Numbered from the stretch's first letter, positions 1 through 8,623 are shown. The stretch: 64,000 nt of DNA from Pseudomonadota bacterium (GCA_023458595.1 JAEWYT010000089.1:1-64000); one strand, 5' to 3'. A program made the numbers and translations. The notes: generated by a model not told the origin, from the sequence alone.

Positions 1-58
1 CGTTCCGACGTATCGAGGATAGGTCATTCGAGTTGTCCCTTTCTTGTGGACTTGACGC

Positions 59-90
59 AAAAAGCCCGTGCCGCGCGAACGCAGCCGGGC
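59..90 (-). terminator. rho-independent terminator of the integrase gene
   Basis: Read on the minus strand this is a GC-rich hairpin (GCCCG GCTGC, loop gttcgc, GCGGC A CGGGC, with one G-T pair and one bulged A) followed directly by five T residues. It begins 25 bases past the integrase stop codon, so it probably ends integrase transcription. Confidence 0.7.
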
Positions 91-115
91 AGGGGTGAAA
101 GAGGATGGTAAGGCG

Positions 116-1360
116 TTAGCGGCGCGGGCCGTCTAGAAGCTCGCTAGTCGGCTTTGCGCCCTCAAGAATGAGGTCCGCCCACGCTTGGCCTAGCTCGCGC
201 CTGCGGTCTAGGTGTGCGGCTCGGTTATAGGCGCCTTCAACCTTGTCTTTCGGAACGTGCGCTAGCATCAAATCAATCACGCGGTGATCGCTCGGATAGC
301 GCTCGTTCATCACGGTCGAGAACGTCGAACGCCAGCCGTGCGGCACGTGTTTGTGATGGTATCCGGCCCGGTTCAGCAGATAGCCCATCGCGTTCTCCGA
401 CATGGGCCTGTGCGCGTGCCGTGTGTTCGGGAAGGCGAGGGGACCGCGACCGCTCAACGTGCGCACCGCCTCGATAGCTTCAACCGCTTGCCTCGAAAGC
501 GGCACAAGGTGGTCGCGCGCCTCGTCGTCTTTGTGGTGCAGCCGAAGCTTCATACGCTCGGCAGGCACGCGCCAGATTGGATTGTCAGGGTCAAGGTTGG
601 ACCACTCCGACCAAGGGGTTGTTGCCAGCGTGCCCGGCCGCACGGCCGTCAGCGCCAGCAATCGAAGCGCAAGCTTCGTCACCGGGTGCGCCGGCTCGTC
701 TTCGGCCTTCCGGAGCATTTCGCGCGCCGCCTCAAGGTCGGTGATTGCGGGTTGCCGACCTTTGCGTAGCGGCGCCATTGCGCCCTTGACGACGGTCGCC
801 GGATCATTGTCAGCGCGCCCCGACGAAATCGCGTAGACGAACACCGCCGATATGCGTTGCCGAATGCGGCGCGCAGTCTCGATAGCCGGTCGCTGCTCGA
901 CCTCGCGGAGCAAGGCGAGCACTACGGGCGCGGTGATGTCGCGTATCGGCGTCGCGCCGATGGCCGGGAACACGTCGCGCTCCAGGCTGCCGAGCACGTC
1001 GGCCGCGTGCGTCGCGGTCCAAGCCGACTTGTTCAATTCATGCCATTCGCGCGCGACTGACTCGAATGTCGTCGCCGTCGCAATCGCGCCAGTGAGCTTG
1101 TCCAGCCTCTTTACGGCGCCGGGGTCGGTGCCTTCACGTAGGAGCGCCTTGGCGTCGTCGCGGGCCTTCCGAGCGTCGGCAAGGCCGATGGCAGGGTAGG
1201 GGCCAATTACGAGAAGCTTTTCCTTACCTCCGAACCCGTACTTGAACCGCCAGATCTTCCCGCCCGCCTTGGTGACATACAGGAAAAGCCCGTTGGCGTC
1301 GGTGAGCTTGTAAGGCTTCTCACCGGGCTTTGCCTTGCGCGCCTGAACGTCGGTTAGCAT
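116..1360 (-). CDS. P4-like tyrosine recombinase (integrase) with DUF4102 arm-binding domain
   Basis: This is a 414-residue site-specific recombinase of the tyrosine family that integrates or excises a mobile element by strand exchange at att sites. Residues 1-90 match the DUF4102 arm-DNA-binding domain (GLFLYV, then WRFKY, IGPYPAIGLADAR), about 100-190 look like the core-binding SAM-like domain, and about 205-390 are the catalytic domain. The catalytic set is readable as Arg241 (TAVRPGTL), His341 and Arg344 (HGWR), His368 (LAHVP) and nucleophile Tyr378 (AYNRAAH), so the enzyme looks intact. Length is normal for the family. It points away from the tRNA-Ser gene 170 bases upstream, the usual arrangement for an element inserted at a tRNA 3' end. 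Codon use is visibly less GC-biased than in the neighbouring housekeeping genes, in line with horizontal acquisition. Its cargo would lie left of the window. Confidence 0.93.
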   Translation of the reverse strand: MLTDVQARKAKPGEKPYKLTDANGLFLYVTKAGGKIWRFKYGFGGKEKLLVIGPYPAIGLADARKARDDAKALLREGTDPGAVKRLDKLTGAIATATTFESVAREWHELNKSAWTATHAADVLGSLERDVFPAIGATPIRDITAPVVLALLREVEQRPAIETARRIRQRISAVFVYAISSGRADNDPATVVKGAMAPLRKGRQPAITDLEAAREMLRKAEDEPAHPVTKLALRLLALTAVRPGTLATTPWSEWSNLDPDNPIWRVPAERMKLRLHHKDDEARDHLVPLSRQAVEAIEAVRTLSGRGPLAFPNTRHAHRPMSENAMGYLLNRAGYHHKHVPHGWRSTFSTVMNERYPSDHRVIDLMLAHVPKDKVEGAYNRAAHLDRRRELGQAWADLILEGAKPTSELLDGPRR

Positions 1361-1378
1361 CAGTTCGATTCCCCATGA

Positions 1379-1431
1379 TACCCCGTTTCAATCAGCCGTA
1401 CCCCGTTCTATACCCCAAATCAAGCGGGGTA
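1379..1431. repeat. TACCCC direct and inverted repeats upstream of the integrase
   Basis: The hexamer TACCCC occurs at 1379, 1399 and 1411, the first two as TACCCCGTT exactly 20 bases apart. The third faces an inverted GGGGTA at 1426-1431, giving a palindrome with a 9-base spacer. It lies just before the integrase start, so it may be an arm-type integrase site or an operator; that role is inferred from position only. Confidence 0.55.
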
Positions 1432-1444
1432 TGCTGGGGCCGAT

Positions 1445-1528
1445 TGGGAATGCATGGGAAGGGGCGCAGCCGATAAAACTATGTTATTTCTAGCTTTTTG
1501 GGGGCAAATGGGAATGCATGGGGAGGGG
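1445..1528. repeat. 20-bp direct repeat pair between integrase and tRNA-Ser
   Basis: TGGGAATGCATGGG occurs at 1445-1458 and again at 1509-1522. The match continues through AGGGG with a single mismatch, so about 20 bases repeat with a 64-base period. Each copy contains the palindrome ATGCAT. The second copy ends a few bases from the tRNA 3' end, where a third, weaker likeness (GGATGGGGTGGG) forms part of the tRNA gene. Spacing and place fit recombinase or excisionase binding sites; function is not proved. Confidence 0.55.
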
Positions 1529-1531
1529 TAC

Positions 1532-1621
1532 TGGCGGATGGGGTGGGATTCGAACCCACGAGACGGTTGCCCGCCTGCCGGTTTTCAAGACCGGTGCCTT
1601 CAACCACTCGGCCACCCATCC
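1532..1621 (-). tRNA. tRNA-Ser (anticodon UGA)
   Basis: The minus strand reads as a 90-base class II tRNA with encoded CCA at 1534-1532 and discriminator G. The acceptor stem GGATGGG pairs perfectly with CCCATCC, the T-arm contains GGTTCGAATCCC, and the anticodon loop reads CT-TGA-AA. The long variable arm is typical of tRNA-Ser. It decodes UCN codons. The 3' end faces the integrase, making this gene the likely attachment site of the element to the left. The gene looks complete, as expected if integration rebuilt its 3' end. Confidence 0.95.
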
Positions 1622-2020
1622 CGCGACACGCCGCACCATCGCCGATGCCGGGCGCGGCTTCAACCACCGAAATTCCGGCGTCCGGCCGGAAGAAACGACT
1701 CCGCAGTCGCTGCCTTTTCATATGGGAACGGACCCCGCGGTCCTTGAGGCAGCGTCGCGTATCGGATGTCCGGAACGCCTGGGCGCCTGCCGCATTTACG
1801 TCACAATTGAACCCCACTGCGATCCTACGGTCTCCAACGCGGCCGAGGGCCGAGGGTAGGGTTCGCTTAACCATGCGGGCCATCGTGGAACGGCCCTTAA
1901 CGCCGGTGTAACGCGCGGGGACTCAAAGTCGCGGGCAACGGGGGCGAAGCGTCGACCGGAGCCACGCAGGGCCGGGGAAACACCGGCGGGCTGGCGGCGC
2001 GCCGCGACGGACGGGGTGAA
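1622..2020. other. 399-bp intergenic stretch with no convincing gene
   Basis: This lies between the tRNA-Ser 5' end and rlpA, so it should hold the promoters of both. Short reading frames here have no recognisable protein. I see one 7-bp hairpin (TTCCGGC at 1673-1679, GCCGGAA at 1685-1691) without a T run, so I do not call it a terminator. Confidence 0.5.
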
Positions 2021-3052
2021 ATGAGAGTACGGGATGCCAGCGTAAGGGAGAGCAATGCGTCGGCCGTCGGCGGAACCGGTGGCGCGATCGTATCTTCGCG
2101 CGCGGCGAGGGGCGTGGCGGCGGTTTCGCTCGCCGTGCTGGTCGCCGCCTGCAGCACGCCTTCCAAGGGGCCCGACGCGAAGTACGGCGTGACCGCGAGC
2201 CCGCGCGTCGTGCCCTTCGGCCAGCCGATACCGAGCGGCGGCGGCTACTACAAGGTGGGCAAGCCGTACAAGGTCGCGGGCCGCTGGTACAAGCCGCAGG
2301 AGGATCTCGACTACGACGAAGTCGGCACGGCCTCCTGGTACGGCACCGATTTCCACGGCCGCCGCACCGCGAACGGCGAAGTCTTCGACATGGCCGGCTT
2401 CAGCGCGGCCCATCCGACCCTGCCGCTGCCGACCTATGCCCGCGTCACCAATCTCGAGAACGGCCGTTCGGTCGTCGTGCGCGTCAACGACCGCGGGCCC
2501 TTCGCCCACAACCGGCTGATCGACGTCTCCAAACGCACCGCCGAAGCGCTCGATTTCCACCACGACGGCACCACCAAGGTCCGCGTCCAGTATGTCGGCA
2601 TGGCGCCGATCGAGGGCAACGACGGCCAGTGGCTCACCACGACGGTGCGCAACGGCGGCGAGCCCGTCGGCCCGGTCATGCTGGCCGGCCTGTCGGTTCC
2701 CGCGGTTCAGCAGCAGCCGGCAACCCAAACTTATGGGGCGCCGCCGCCTCCGCCGGCGGGGACGCCTTCGCCCTATCCGGCGACGACCGTGGCCTTCACC
2801 CCGTCGACCTACGTGGCCACCACCGGGTCGGTACGGACCGCCGAGCCGGTCGCCGCGACCTTCGACGGGCCGACACCGAAAGTGCCGGTTCCCGGCGGAA
2901 ACGTCACCTATCGCTGGGTTTCGGGATATGCCGCCTCCGGCGCCGACGCGGTCGTCGCGCAGGCCTTTTCGGCGTTCGACGCCGACCGCGAGATCGTCGT
3001 CGTCATCGTCGAACGGCCGACCGGCGAGGGCGAAAACCGCGTCTACCGGTAG
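2021..3052 (+). CDS. rlpA: RlpA family septal-ring lytic transglycosylase (lipoprotein)
   Basis: A 343-residue exported protein of the RlpA family, whose characterised member (Pseudomonas aeruginosa) cleaves peptidoglycan strands lacking stem peptides during cell separation. A hydrophobic stretch at about 31-43 ends in the lipobox LVAAC, making Cys44 the likely lipidated residue. The double-psi beta-barrel domain spans roughly 100-195 and shows GTASWYG, NGEVFD, AAHPTLP and VNDRGPF, which supply the conserved Glu, His and Asp. The tail after about 205 is rich in Pro, Ala and Thr. I do not see a C-terminal SPOR domain, which many RlpA proteins use to bind denuded glycan at the septum. The start is the first ATG in frame and gives a rather long n-region. 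The next gene also acts on peptidoglycan. Confidence 0.88.
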   Translation: MRVRDASVRESNASAVGGTGGAIVSSRAARGVAAVSLAVLVAACSTPSKGPDAKYGVTASPRVVPFGQPIPSGGGYYKVGKPYKVAGRWYKPQEDLDYDEVGTASWYGTDFHGRRTANGEVFDMAGFSAAHPTLPLPTYARVTNLENGRSVVVRVNDRGPFAHNRLIDVSKRTAEALDFHHDGTTKVRVQYVGMAPIEGNDGQWLTTTVRNGGEPVGPVMLAGLSVPAVQQQPATQTYGAPPPPPAGTPSPYPATTVAFTPSTYVATTGSVRTAEPVAATFDGPTPKVPVPGGNVTYRWVSGYAASGADAVVAQAFSAFDADREIVVVIVERPTGEGENRVYR

Positions 3053-3155
3053 TATCCCGCGGCCCGCCCCGGGACCGCCCATCCGTAACTGCGTCTTTAC
3101 CCGCCCGAAGCCGCTTGTTATCAGGGGGCGAACCTCGACACCGAGCATTTTCGAC

Positions 3156-4409
3156 ATGGCGAATTCTGGCGTGGGTTTCCGCCGCCTGCCGGCCATTTCA
3201 GGACGCGCCCGGCTCCGGAGTGCCGCGATCTCGGGACTCGGCCTTGCGGCCGTCCTGCTGTGCGGCCCGGCCGCGCCGGCGCGCGCGCAGACGATCGAGA
3301 CCTCGGCGCCCTACGCCTACGTCATCGACGACCAGACCGGCACCATCATCCTGTCGAAGGACGCCGACACGGGTCTCGCCCCGGCCAGCATGGCCAAGCT
3401 GATGACGCTGGAGGTCGTCTTCGAGGCGATCGAGGACGGCCGGCTCACGCTCGACAGCGAGTTCGTCGTCAGCGAGAACGCCTGGCGCAAGGGCGGCGCG
3501 CCGTCGCGCACCTCGACGATGTTCGCGGGGCTGAACACCTCGATCCGGCTCGAGGACCTGCTCAAGGGCATCATGATCCAGAACGCCAACGATGCCTGCA
3601 TCGTCATCGCCGAGGGCATGGCCGGCAACGAGCAGGCCTTCGCCGTCCTGATGAACGACCGCGCCCGCGAGCTCGGCCTCTCCAGCAGCCGCTTCGTCAA
3701 CTCCACCGGCCTGCCGGAGCCCGAGGGGCCCGGCGACAGGATGTCGATGCGCGACCTGGTGACGCTCGCCCGCCATGTCATCACCGAGCATCCCGACCTG
3801 TACGGGTACTTCAGGGAGCCGGAGTTCACCTGGAACAACATCCGCCAGCTCAACAAGAACCCCCTGATCGGCTCCACGGTCGGCGTCGACGGCCTGTTCA
3901 CCGGCTACGACGAAAAGGACGGCTACGGCATGATCGCCTCGGCCGAGCAGGAGGGCCAGCGCATCATCGCCGCGGTCAACGGCCTGAAGTCGAACAACGA
4001 GCGCCTGAACGAGGTGCAGAAGCTGCTCGCCTGGGGCTTCCGTTCCTTCGAGAAGGTGACGCTGTTCCAGGCCGGCGAGCCGGTCGGCGAGGTCGGCGTC
4101 TTCGGCGGGACGGACGGCTGGGTGCCGCTCGCCGGCCACGAGCCGATCCAGATCCTGATCCCCAAGGGCGCCAAGTCGAAGCTGCGCGCGCGGATCGTCT
4201 ACCAGGGCCCGCTGCGGGCGCCGGTCGAGGAGGGCCAGCGGGTCGGCGAGCTCGAGGTGTCGAACGACCAGGAGGTCGTCAGCCGCGTGCCGCTCTACGC
4301 CACGCGCTCGATCGACATCGGCCCGCTCTACAGCCGGGCGCTCGACGCGGCCTACGAGCTGATGGTCGGCCTCGTCCACAGCGGCGTCGAAATGGCGACG
4401 AAGAACTAG
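3156..4409 (+). CDS. D-alanyl-D-alanine carboxypeptidase family protein with altered second and third motifs
   Basis: A 417-residue serine-type DD-peptidase relative (family S11, DacA/DacF-like), expected in the periplasm to trim D-Ala from pentapeptide stems. A signal peptide with a hydrophobic core at about 24-42 ends at ARAQ. The first active-site motif SxxK is present (Ser78-Met-Ala-Lys81). Where S11 enzymes carry SxN (usually SGNDA) this protein has Asn143-Ala-Asn145 followed by DA. Where they carry KTG it has Phe248-Thr-Gly (VDGLFTGY), so the Lys is replaced. A PBP5-like C-terminal domain follows (about 300-400). The start at 3156 was chosen because the signal peptide begins there. The next gene, tmk, starts 9 bases after the stop. 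The fold and family are clear; whether it is still an active carboxypeptidase is uncertain. Confidence 0.85.
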   Translation: MANSGVGFRRLPAISGRARLRSAAISGLGLAAVLLCGPAAPARAQTIETSAPYAYVIDDQTGTIILSKDADTGLAPASMAKLMTLEVVFEAIEDGRLTLDSEFVVSENAWRKGGAPSRTSTMFAGLNTSIRLEDLLKGIMIQNANDACIVIAEGMAGNEQAFAVLMNDRARELGLSSSRFVNSTGLPEPEGPGDRMSMRDLVTLARHVITEHPDLYGYFREPEFTWNNIRQLNKNPLIGSTVGVDGLFTGYDEKDGYGMIASAEQEGQRIIAAVNGLKSNNERLNEVQKLLAWGFRSFEKVTLFQAGEPVGEVGVFGGTDGWVPLAGHEPIQILIPKGAKSKLRARIVYQGPLRAPVEEGQRVGELEVSNDQEVVSRVPLYATRSIDIGPLYSRALDAAYELMVGLVHSGVEMATKN

Positions 4410-4418
4410 GCGAGGCAC

Positions 4419-5099
4419 ATGGGGCCGTCACCGGGCAAGTTCATCTCCTTCGAAGGCGGTGAGGGCACCGGCAAGTCGACGCAGATCAGGCGGCTCGCCG
4501 CGCGGCTGCGCGCGCTCGGCATGGACGTGGTCGAGACCCGCGAGCCGGGCGGCACCAAGGGCGCCGAGATCGTCCGCCGCACCATCCTGTCGGGCCGTGT
4601 GCAGCCGCTCGGCCCCTTCGCCGAGGCGCTGCTGATGAATGCCGCCCGCGACGATCATCTGAACGAGGTCGTCCGCCCGGCCCTGCAAGCCGGCAAATGG
4701 GTGCTGTGCGACCGTTTCGCCGACTCGACCCGCGCCTATCAGGGCGCGCTGGGGGGCGTCGACAGCAGCTTGCTGACGGCTTTCGAGAACACGATCATCG
4801 GCAAGGACTGGCCCGACCTGACCCTGATCCTCGACCTCGACCCCAGGATCGGGCTCGAGCGCGCCCGCGCCGTGACGCGCGCCGAAGGCGGCCACGCGAC
4901 GGGCGACCGCTTCGAGGATGCCGAGATCGACAGCCATCGCCGCCTCCGCGGCGCGTTCCTGGCGATCGCCCGCGCCGAGCCGAAGCGCTGCATCGTCATC
5001 GACGCCTCCAGGTCGATAGAGGAGGTGGACACCGATATCTGGAACGCGGTCCGCGAGCGGCTGCTGCTGCCCGGTCCCGCCGCCAAGGCGGCTTCCTGA
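4419..5099 (+). CDS. tmk: thymidylate kinase
   Basis: 226 residues, the usual size. It phosphorylates dTMP to dTDP with ATP in the cytoplasm, the step feeding dTTP synthesis. The P-loop GGEGTGKST is at 13-21, the DR(F/Y) region reads CDRFADSTRAYQG, and the ETREPGGT segment matches the dTMP-binding site. The gene lies between a DD-peptidase gene and holB, with a 3-base gap to holB. Pairing of tmk and holB is common in bacteria, and the spacing indicates one transcript and probable translational coupling. Confidence 0.95.
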   Translation: MGPSPGKFISFEGGEGTGKSTQIRRLAARLRALGMDVVETREPGGTKGAEIVRRTILSGRVQPLGPFAEALLMNAARDDHLNEVVRPALQAGKWVLCDRFADSTRAYQGALGGVDSSLLTAFENTIIGKDWPDLTLILDLDPRIGLERARAVTRAEGGHATGDRFEDAEIDSHRRLRGAFLAIARAEPKRCIVIDASRSIEEVDTDIWNAVRERLLLPGPAAKAAS

Positions 5100-5102
5100 G
5101 CG

Positions 5103-6164
5103 ATGTCCCGGGCGATCCCTCCGGACTTCTCCGTCGAGCCTCCGGATACCGCTACCGCGCTGATCGGGCACGAGGAGGCGGAAGCCGCGCTGCTGGCCGC
5201 CTGCAGGGCCGGCCGCCTGCACCACGCCTGGCTGATCGACGGCCCCGAGGGCATCGGCAAGGCGACGCTCGCCTACCGCTTCGCCCGCTTCCTGCTCGGC
5301 CATACCGATCTGCACGCCGAATCCGTCCAGGCCGCGCGCGACCTCTCCGTTTCCGCCGACAGCCCCGTGGCCCGGCAGATCCGGGCGAAGTCCCATCCCG
5401 ACCTGATCGTCCTCGAGCGTCCCCGCGACGCGGAGGGCAGGGCGACGGCGACGGTCATATCGGTCGACGCCGTGCGCAAGGTCGCCCGCTTCCTGTCGAC
5501 GACGTCCGCGACCGGCGGATGGCGCGTGGTGATCGTCGACAGCGCCGACGACTTCAACCGCTCCTCGGCGAACGCGCTTTTGAAGATGCTCGAGGAACCG
5601 CCGCAGAAGGCGGTCTTCCTGCTCCTGTCGAGTTCGCCGGGCCGCCTGCTGCCGACGATCCGCTCCCGCTGCCGGCGGCTGGCGCTGAAGCCGCTCGACA
5701 CGGGCACGATCGTCGAGGCGCTGCGGGTTGCCGGGGTAGGGGACGACGAGGACGCCCGCGAGACCGCCGCGGCCCTTTCCGGCGGCAGTCTCGGCAAGGC
5801 GATGGGGCTCGCCTCCGAGGAGGCGGTCGAGACCATCCATGCGGTCCACAGGCTGCTCGCCGACATGCCGCGCCACGATGCCGTTTCCGCCCAGAGGCTC
5901 GCAGAGGGCCTCGGCCGGCGCGGCGTGGAGGAGCGCTACCGCATGGCGACGTCGCTGATCGTCGACTGGATCGCGGCCCGGATGCGCGAGGAGGCCCGTT
6001 CGGGGGCCGATCCCCGCGTTCTTGCGCCCTGGGCGGAGGTATGGGAAAAGGTCACGCGCGCGTTTGGCGAGGCCGAAAGGCTCAATCTCGACCGCACGCT
6101 GACCCTTCTTTCGGTGTTCCGGATCGTATCCGCCGCGGCTTCCCACGACGTGGCTCGCGTCTGA
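5103..6164 (+). CDS. holB: DNA polymerase III subunit delta'
   Basis: 353 residues of the AAA+ clamp-loader family. Delta' is the stator of the clamp loader that places the beta sliding clamp on DNA. The N-terminal AAA+ module has a P-loop-like GPEGIGKAT at about 47-55, the segment SANALLKMLEEPP, and the sensor region with SRC (TIRSRCRRL) typical of clamp-loader subunits. The C-terminal half is helical and would form the collar domain. It starts 3 bases after the tmk stop and precedes metG, a common tmk-holB-metG order. Confidence 0.93.
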   Translation: MSRAIPPDFSVEPPDTATALIGHEEAEAALLAACRAGRLHHAWLIDGPEGIGKATLAYRFARFLLGHTDLHAESVQAARDLSVSADSPVARQIRAKSHPDLIVLERPRDAEGRATATVISVDAVRKVARFLSTTSATGGWRVVIVDSADDFNRSSANALLKMLEEPPQKAVFLLLSSSPGRLLPTIRSRCRRLALKPLDTGTIVEALRVAGVGDDEDARETAAALSGGSLGKAMGLASEEAVETIHAVHRLLADMPRHDAVSAQRLAEGLGRRGVEERYRMATSLIVDWIAARMREEARSGADPRVLAPWAEVWEKVTRAFGEAERLNLDRTLTLLSVFRIVSAAASHDVARV

Positions 6165-6216
6165 GAAGACGCTGCGGAAACGGACGGCGCGCCGATTTTC
6201 GTCCGCAGGACAAGCC

Positions 6217-7773
6217 ATGACGTCGAAGTTCTACATCACGACCGCGATTTCCTATCCGAACGGCGCCCCCCATATCGGCCATGCCTACGAGGCGATGGCG
6301 ACGGATGCGATCGCGCGGTTCATGCGGCTCGACGGCCGCGACGTCTATTTCCTGACCGGCGTGGACGAGCACGGCATGAAGATGGCGCAGACGGCGGCGA
6401 AGGAGGGGATCACCCCCCGCGAGCTCGCCGACCGCAACACGCCGCTGTTCCAGAGGATGGTCGAGCGGCTCGAGTGCTCGAACGACGACTTCATCCGCAC
6501 GACCGAGCCGCGGCACCACACGTCCTCGCAGGCCATCTGGGAACGCATGGCCGAGGCCGGCGATATCTATCTCGGCACCTACTCGGGCTGGTACTCGGTC
6601 CGTGACGAGGCCTATTACGCCGAATCCGAGACGACGGTCCGCGAGGACGGCATCCGTATCGGCCCCAACGGCACGCCCGTCGAGTGGACCGAGGAGAACA
6701 GCTACTTCTTCCGCCTGTCGGCCTTCCAGGACCGGCTGCTGAAGCTCTACGAGGACCACCCCGACTTCATCATGCCGCGCGAGCGCTACAACGAGGTCGT
6801 GAGCTTCGTGAAGGGCGGCCTGCAGGACCTGTCCGTGTCGCGGACGACCTTCGACTGGGGCGTCAAGGTTCCCGGCGACGACAAGCACGTCATGTACGTG
6901 TGGGTCGACGCGCTGACGAACTACATCACCGGCGTCGGCTATCCCGATACCGAAGGCGAGATGTTCAGGAAGTGGTGGCCGGCCGACATCCACGTGATCG
7001 GCAAGGACATCGTGCGCTTCCACGCCGTCTACTGGCCGGCGTTCCTGATCTCCGCCGGCGTCGAGCCGCCCAAGCGCGTCTTCGCGCACGGCTTCCTGTT
7101 CAACCGCGGCGAGAAGATGTCGAAGTCGGTCGGCAACGTCGTCGATCCCTTCGCCATGATCGACCACTACGGCGTCGACCAGGTGCGCTACTTCTTCATG
7201 CGCGAGGTGCCGTTCGGCCAGGACGGCAACTACAGCCACGAGGCGATCGTCCAGCGCATCAACGCCGATCTCGCCAACGATCTCGGCAACCTCGCCCAGC
7301 GCTCGCTGTCGATGGTCGCCAAGCACTGCGAGGGGAGGCTGCCGGCGCCCGGCGCCCTCTCGGCGGACGATACCGCCTTGCTGAACGCGTGCGACGCCCT
7401 GATCGGCAAGGCGCGCACCGTGATGGCCGACCAGCAGCTCCACCTGGTGCTCGCCGACATCTGGTCGGTGGTGGCGGACGCCAACCGCTATTTCGCGGCA
7501 CAGGAGCCCTGGGCCCTGCGGAAGACCGATCCGGAACGCTTCGCGACCGTGCTCTACGTCACGGCCGAGGCCCTGCGCCAGATCGGCATCCTGACCCAGC
7601 CCTTCGTGCCGGCGTCGGCCGCGGCCCTGCTCGACCTCGTCGGCGTGCCGGCGGACAGGCGGACATTCGCCGCGCTCGGGCCGGCCGGCCGGCTCGCCGC
7701 GGGAACCGCCCTGCCCGAGCCGAAGCCGGTGTTCCCGCGCTATGTCGAGGCGGAAACGGGGGAGGGCGACTGA
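6217..7773 (+). CDS. metG: methionyl-tRNA synthetase
   Basis: 518 residues. It charges tRNA-Met (initiator and elongator) with methionine using ATP. The class I signature HIGH is at 19-22 (PHIGHAYEAM) and KMSKS at 300-304. No zinc-knuckle cysteine pairs appear in the connective peptide and no C-terminal EMAP-like tRNA-binding domain is attached, so this is the short zinc-less form. The ATG at 6217 places HIGH at the usual distance from the N-terminus. tatD follows almost immediately, a widely conserved metG-tatD pairing. Confidence 0.96.
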   Translation: MTSKFYITTAISYPNGAPHIGHAYEAMATDAIARFMRLDGRDVYFLTGVDEHGMKMAQTAAKEGITPRELADRNTPLFQRMVERLECSNDDFIRTTEPRHHTSSQAIWERMAEAGDIYLGTYSGWYSVRDEAYYAESETTVREDGIRIGPNGTPVEWTEENSYFFRLSAFQDRLLKLYEDHPDFIMPRERYNEVVSFVKGGLQDLSVSRTTFDWGVKVPGDDKHVMYVWVDALTNYITGVGYPDTEGEMFRKWWPADIHVIGKDIVRFHAVYWPAFLISAGVEPPKRVFAHGFLFNRGEKMSKSVGNVVDPFAMIDHYGVDQVRYFFMREVPFGQDGNYSHEAIVQRINADLANDLGNLAQRSLSMVAKHCEGRLPAPGALSADDTALLNACDALIGKARTVMADQQLHLVLADIWSVVADANRYFAAQEPWALRKTDPERFATVLYVTAEALRQIGILTQPFVPASAAALLDLVGVPADRRTFAALGPAGRLAAGTALPEPKPVFPRYVEAETGEGD

Positions 7774-7822
7774 CGGGATGTCGCCCGAAGCAATGCCGCC
7801 CGGAGCAACGCCGACCGGGGCG

Positions 7823-8623
7823 ATGGTCGTCGACAGCCATTGCCATCTCGACTTCCCGGACTTCGCCGAGGAGCTCGACGACGTCGTGGCGCGCGCCCGC
7901 GCCGCCGGCGTCGGCCGTATGGTGACGATCAACACGCGCTTGCGGCAGTTCGACCGGGTGCGGGCGATCGCCGAAGCCTACGACGACGTCTTCTGCTCTG
8001 TCGGCACCCATCCGCACAACGCGGCGGAGGAGCCCGACGTGCCGGCGGAGGACTACATCGCCGCCGCCGCGCATCCCAAGGTGGTGGCGATCGGCGAGGC
8101 GGGGCTCGACTATTTCTACGACAAGGCGCCGCGCGACCTGCAGGCCAAGAGCTTCCGCACGCAGATCGACGCCGCCCGCCGCACCGGGCTGCCGCTCGTC
8201 ATCCATACCCGCGACGCCGAGGCCGACACCGAGGCGATCCTGCGCGACGAGATGGCGAAGGGCCGCTTCGACGCGATCCTGCACTGTTTCAGCTCGAAGG
8301 CGGAGCTCGCCAGGGCCGGCATCGAGCTCGGCCTCTACGTGTCCTTCTCCGGCATCCTGACCTTCAACCGTTCCGAGGACATCCGCGCCGTCGCGGCGTC
8401 CCTGCCGGCCGAGCGCCTGCTCGTCGAGACCGACGCGCCCTATCTCGCCCCGCCGCCCTATCGGGGCAAGCGCAACGAACCGGCCTATGTGGTTGAAACC
8501 GCGAAGGTTCTGGCCGCGACGCGCGGCGTGTCCTACGAGGAGATCGCCGCCCGGACGACCGAGAATTTCTTCCGCCTTTTCAAGAAGATACCGGCGCCCA
8601 CCGGCGTGACGGCCGCGAAATGA
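7823..8623 (+). CDS. tatD: TatD family metal-dependent hydrolase (DNase-like)
   Basis: 266 residues of the TatD amidohydrolase/TIM-barrel family, linked to Mg-dependent 3'-5' DNase activity; the physiological role in this organism is unknown. Metal ligands are visible in VDSHCHLDF near the N-terminus, in GEAGLDYF, in VIHTRDAE, in LHCFS and in VETDAPYLAP near the C-terminus. The start at 7823 puts the SHCH motif at the usual position. An alternative ATG at 7778 has a better purine-rich stretch upstream and would add 15 residues, and an in-frame start at 7742 would overlap metG. The stop overlaps the next start as ATGA. Confidence 0.92.
   Translation: MVVDSHCHLDFPDFAEELDDVVARARAAGVGRMVTINTRLRQFDRVRAIAEAYDDVFCSVGTHPHNAAEEPDVPAEDYIAAAAHPKVVAIGEAGLDYFYDKAPRDLQAKSFRTQIDAARRTGLPLVIHTRDAEADTEAILRDEMAKGRFDAILHCFSSKAELARAGIELGLYVSFSGILTFNRSEDIRAVAASLPAERLLVETDAPYLAPPPYRGKRNEPAYVVETAKVLAATRGVSYEEIAARTTENFFRLFKKIPAPTGVTAAK

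Noticed and set aside
1673..1691. Hairpin TTCCGGC/GCCGGAA as a terminator
   Set aside because: No T run on either strand, and it lies upstream of both flanking transcription units.
1796..3196. A 466-codon minus-strand frame across rlpA
   Set aside because: Low-complexity Arg/Gly/Asp-rich translation with no domain; rlpA on the opposite strand has lipobox and catalytic motifs.
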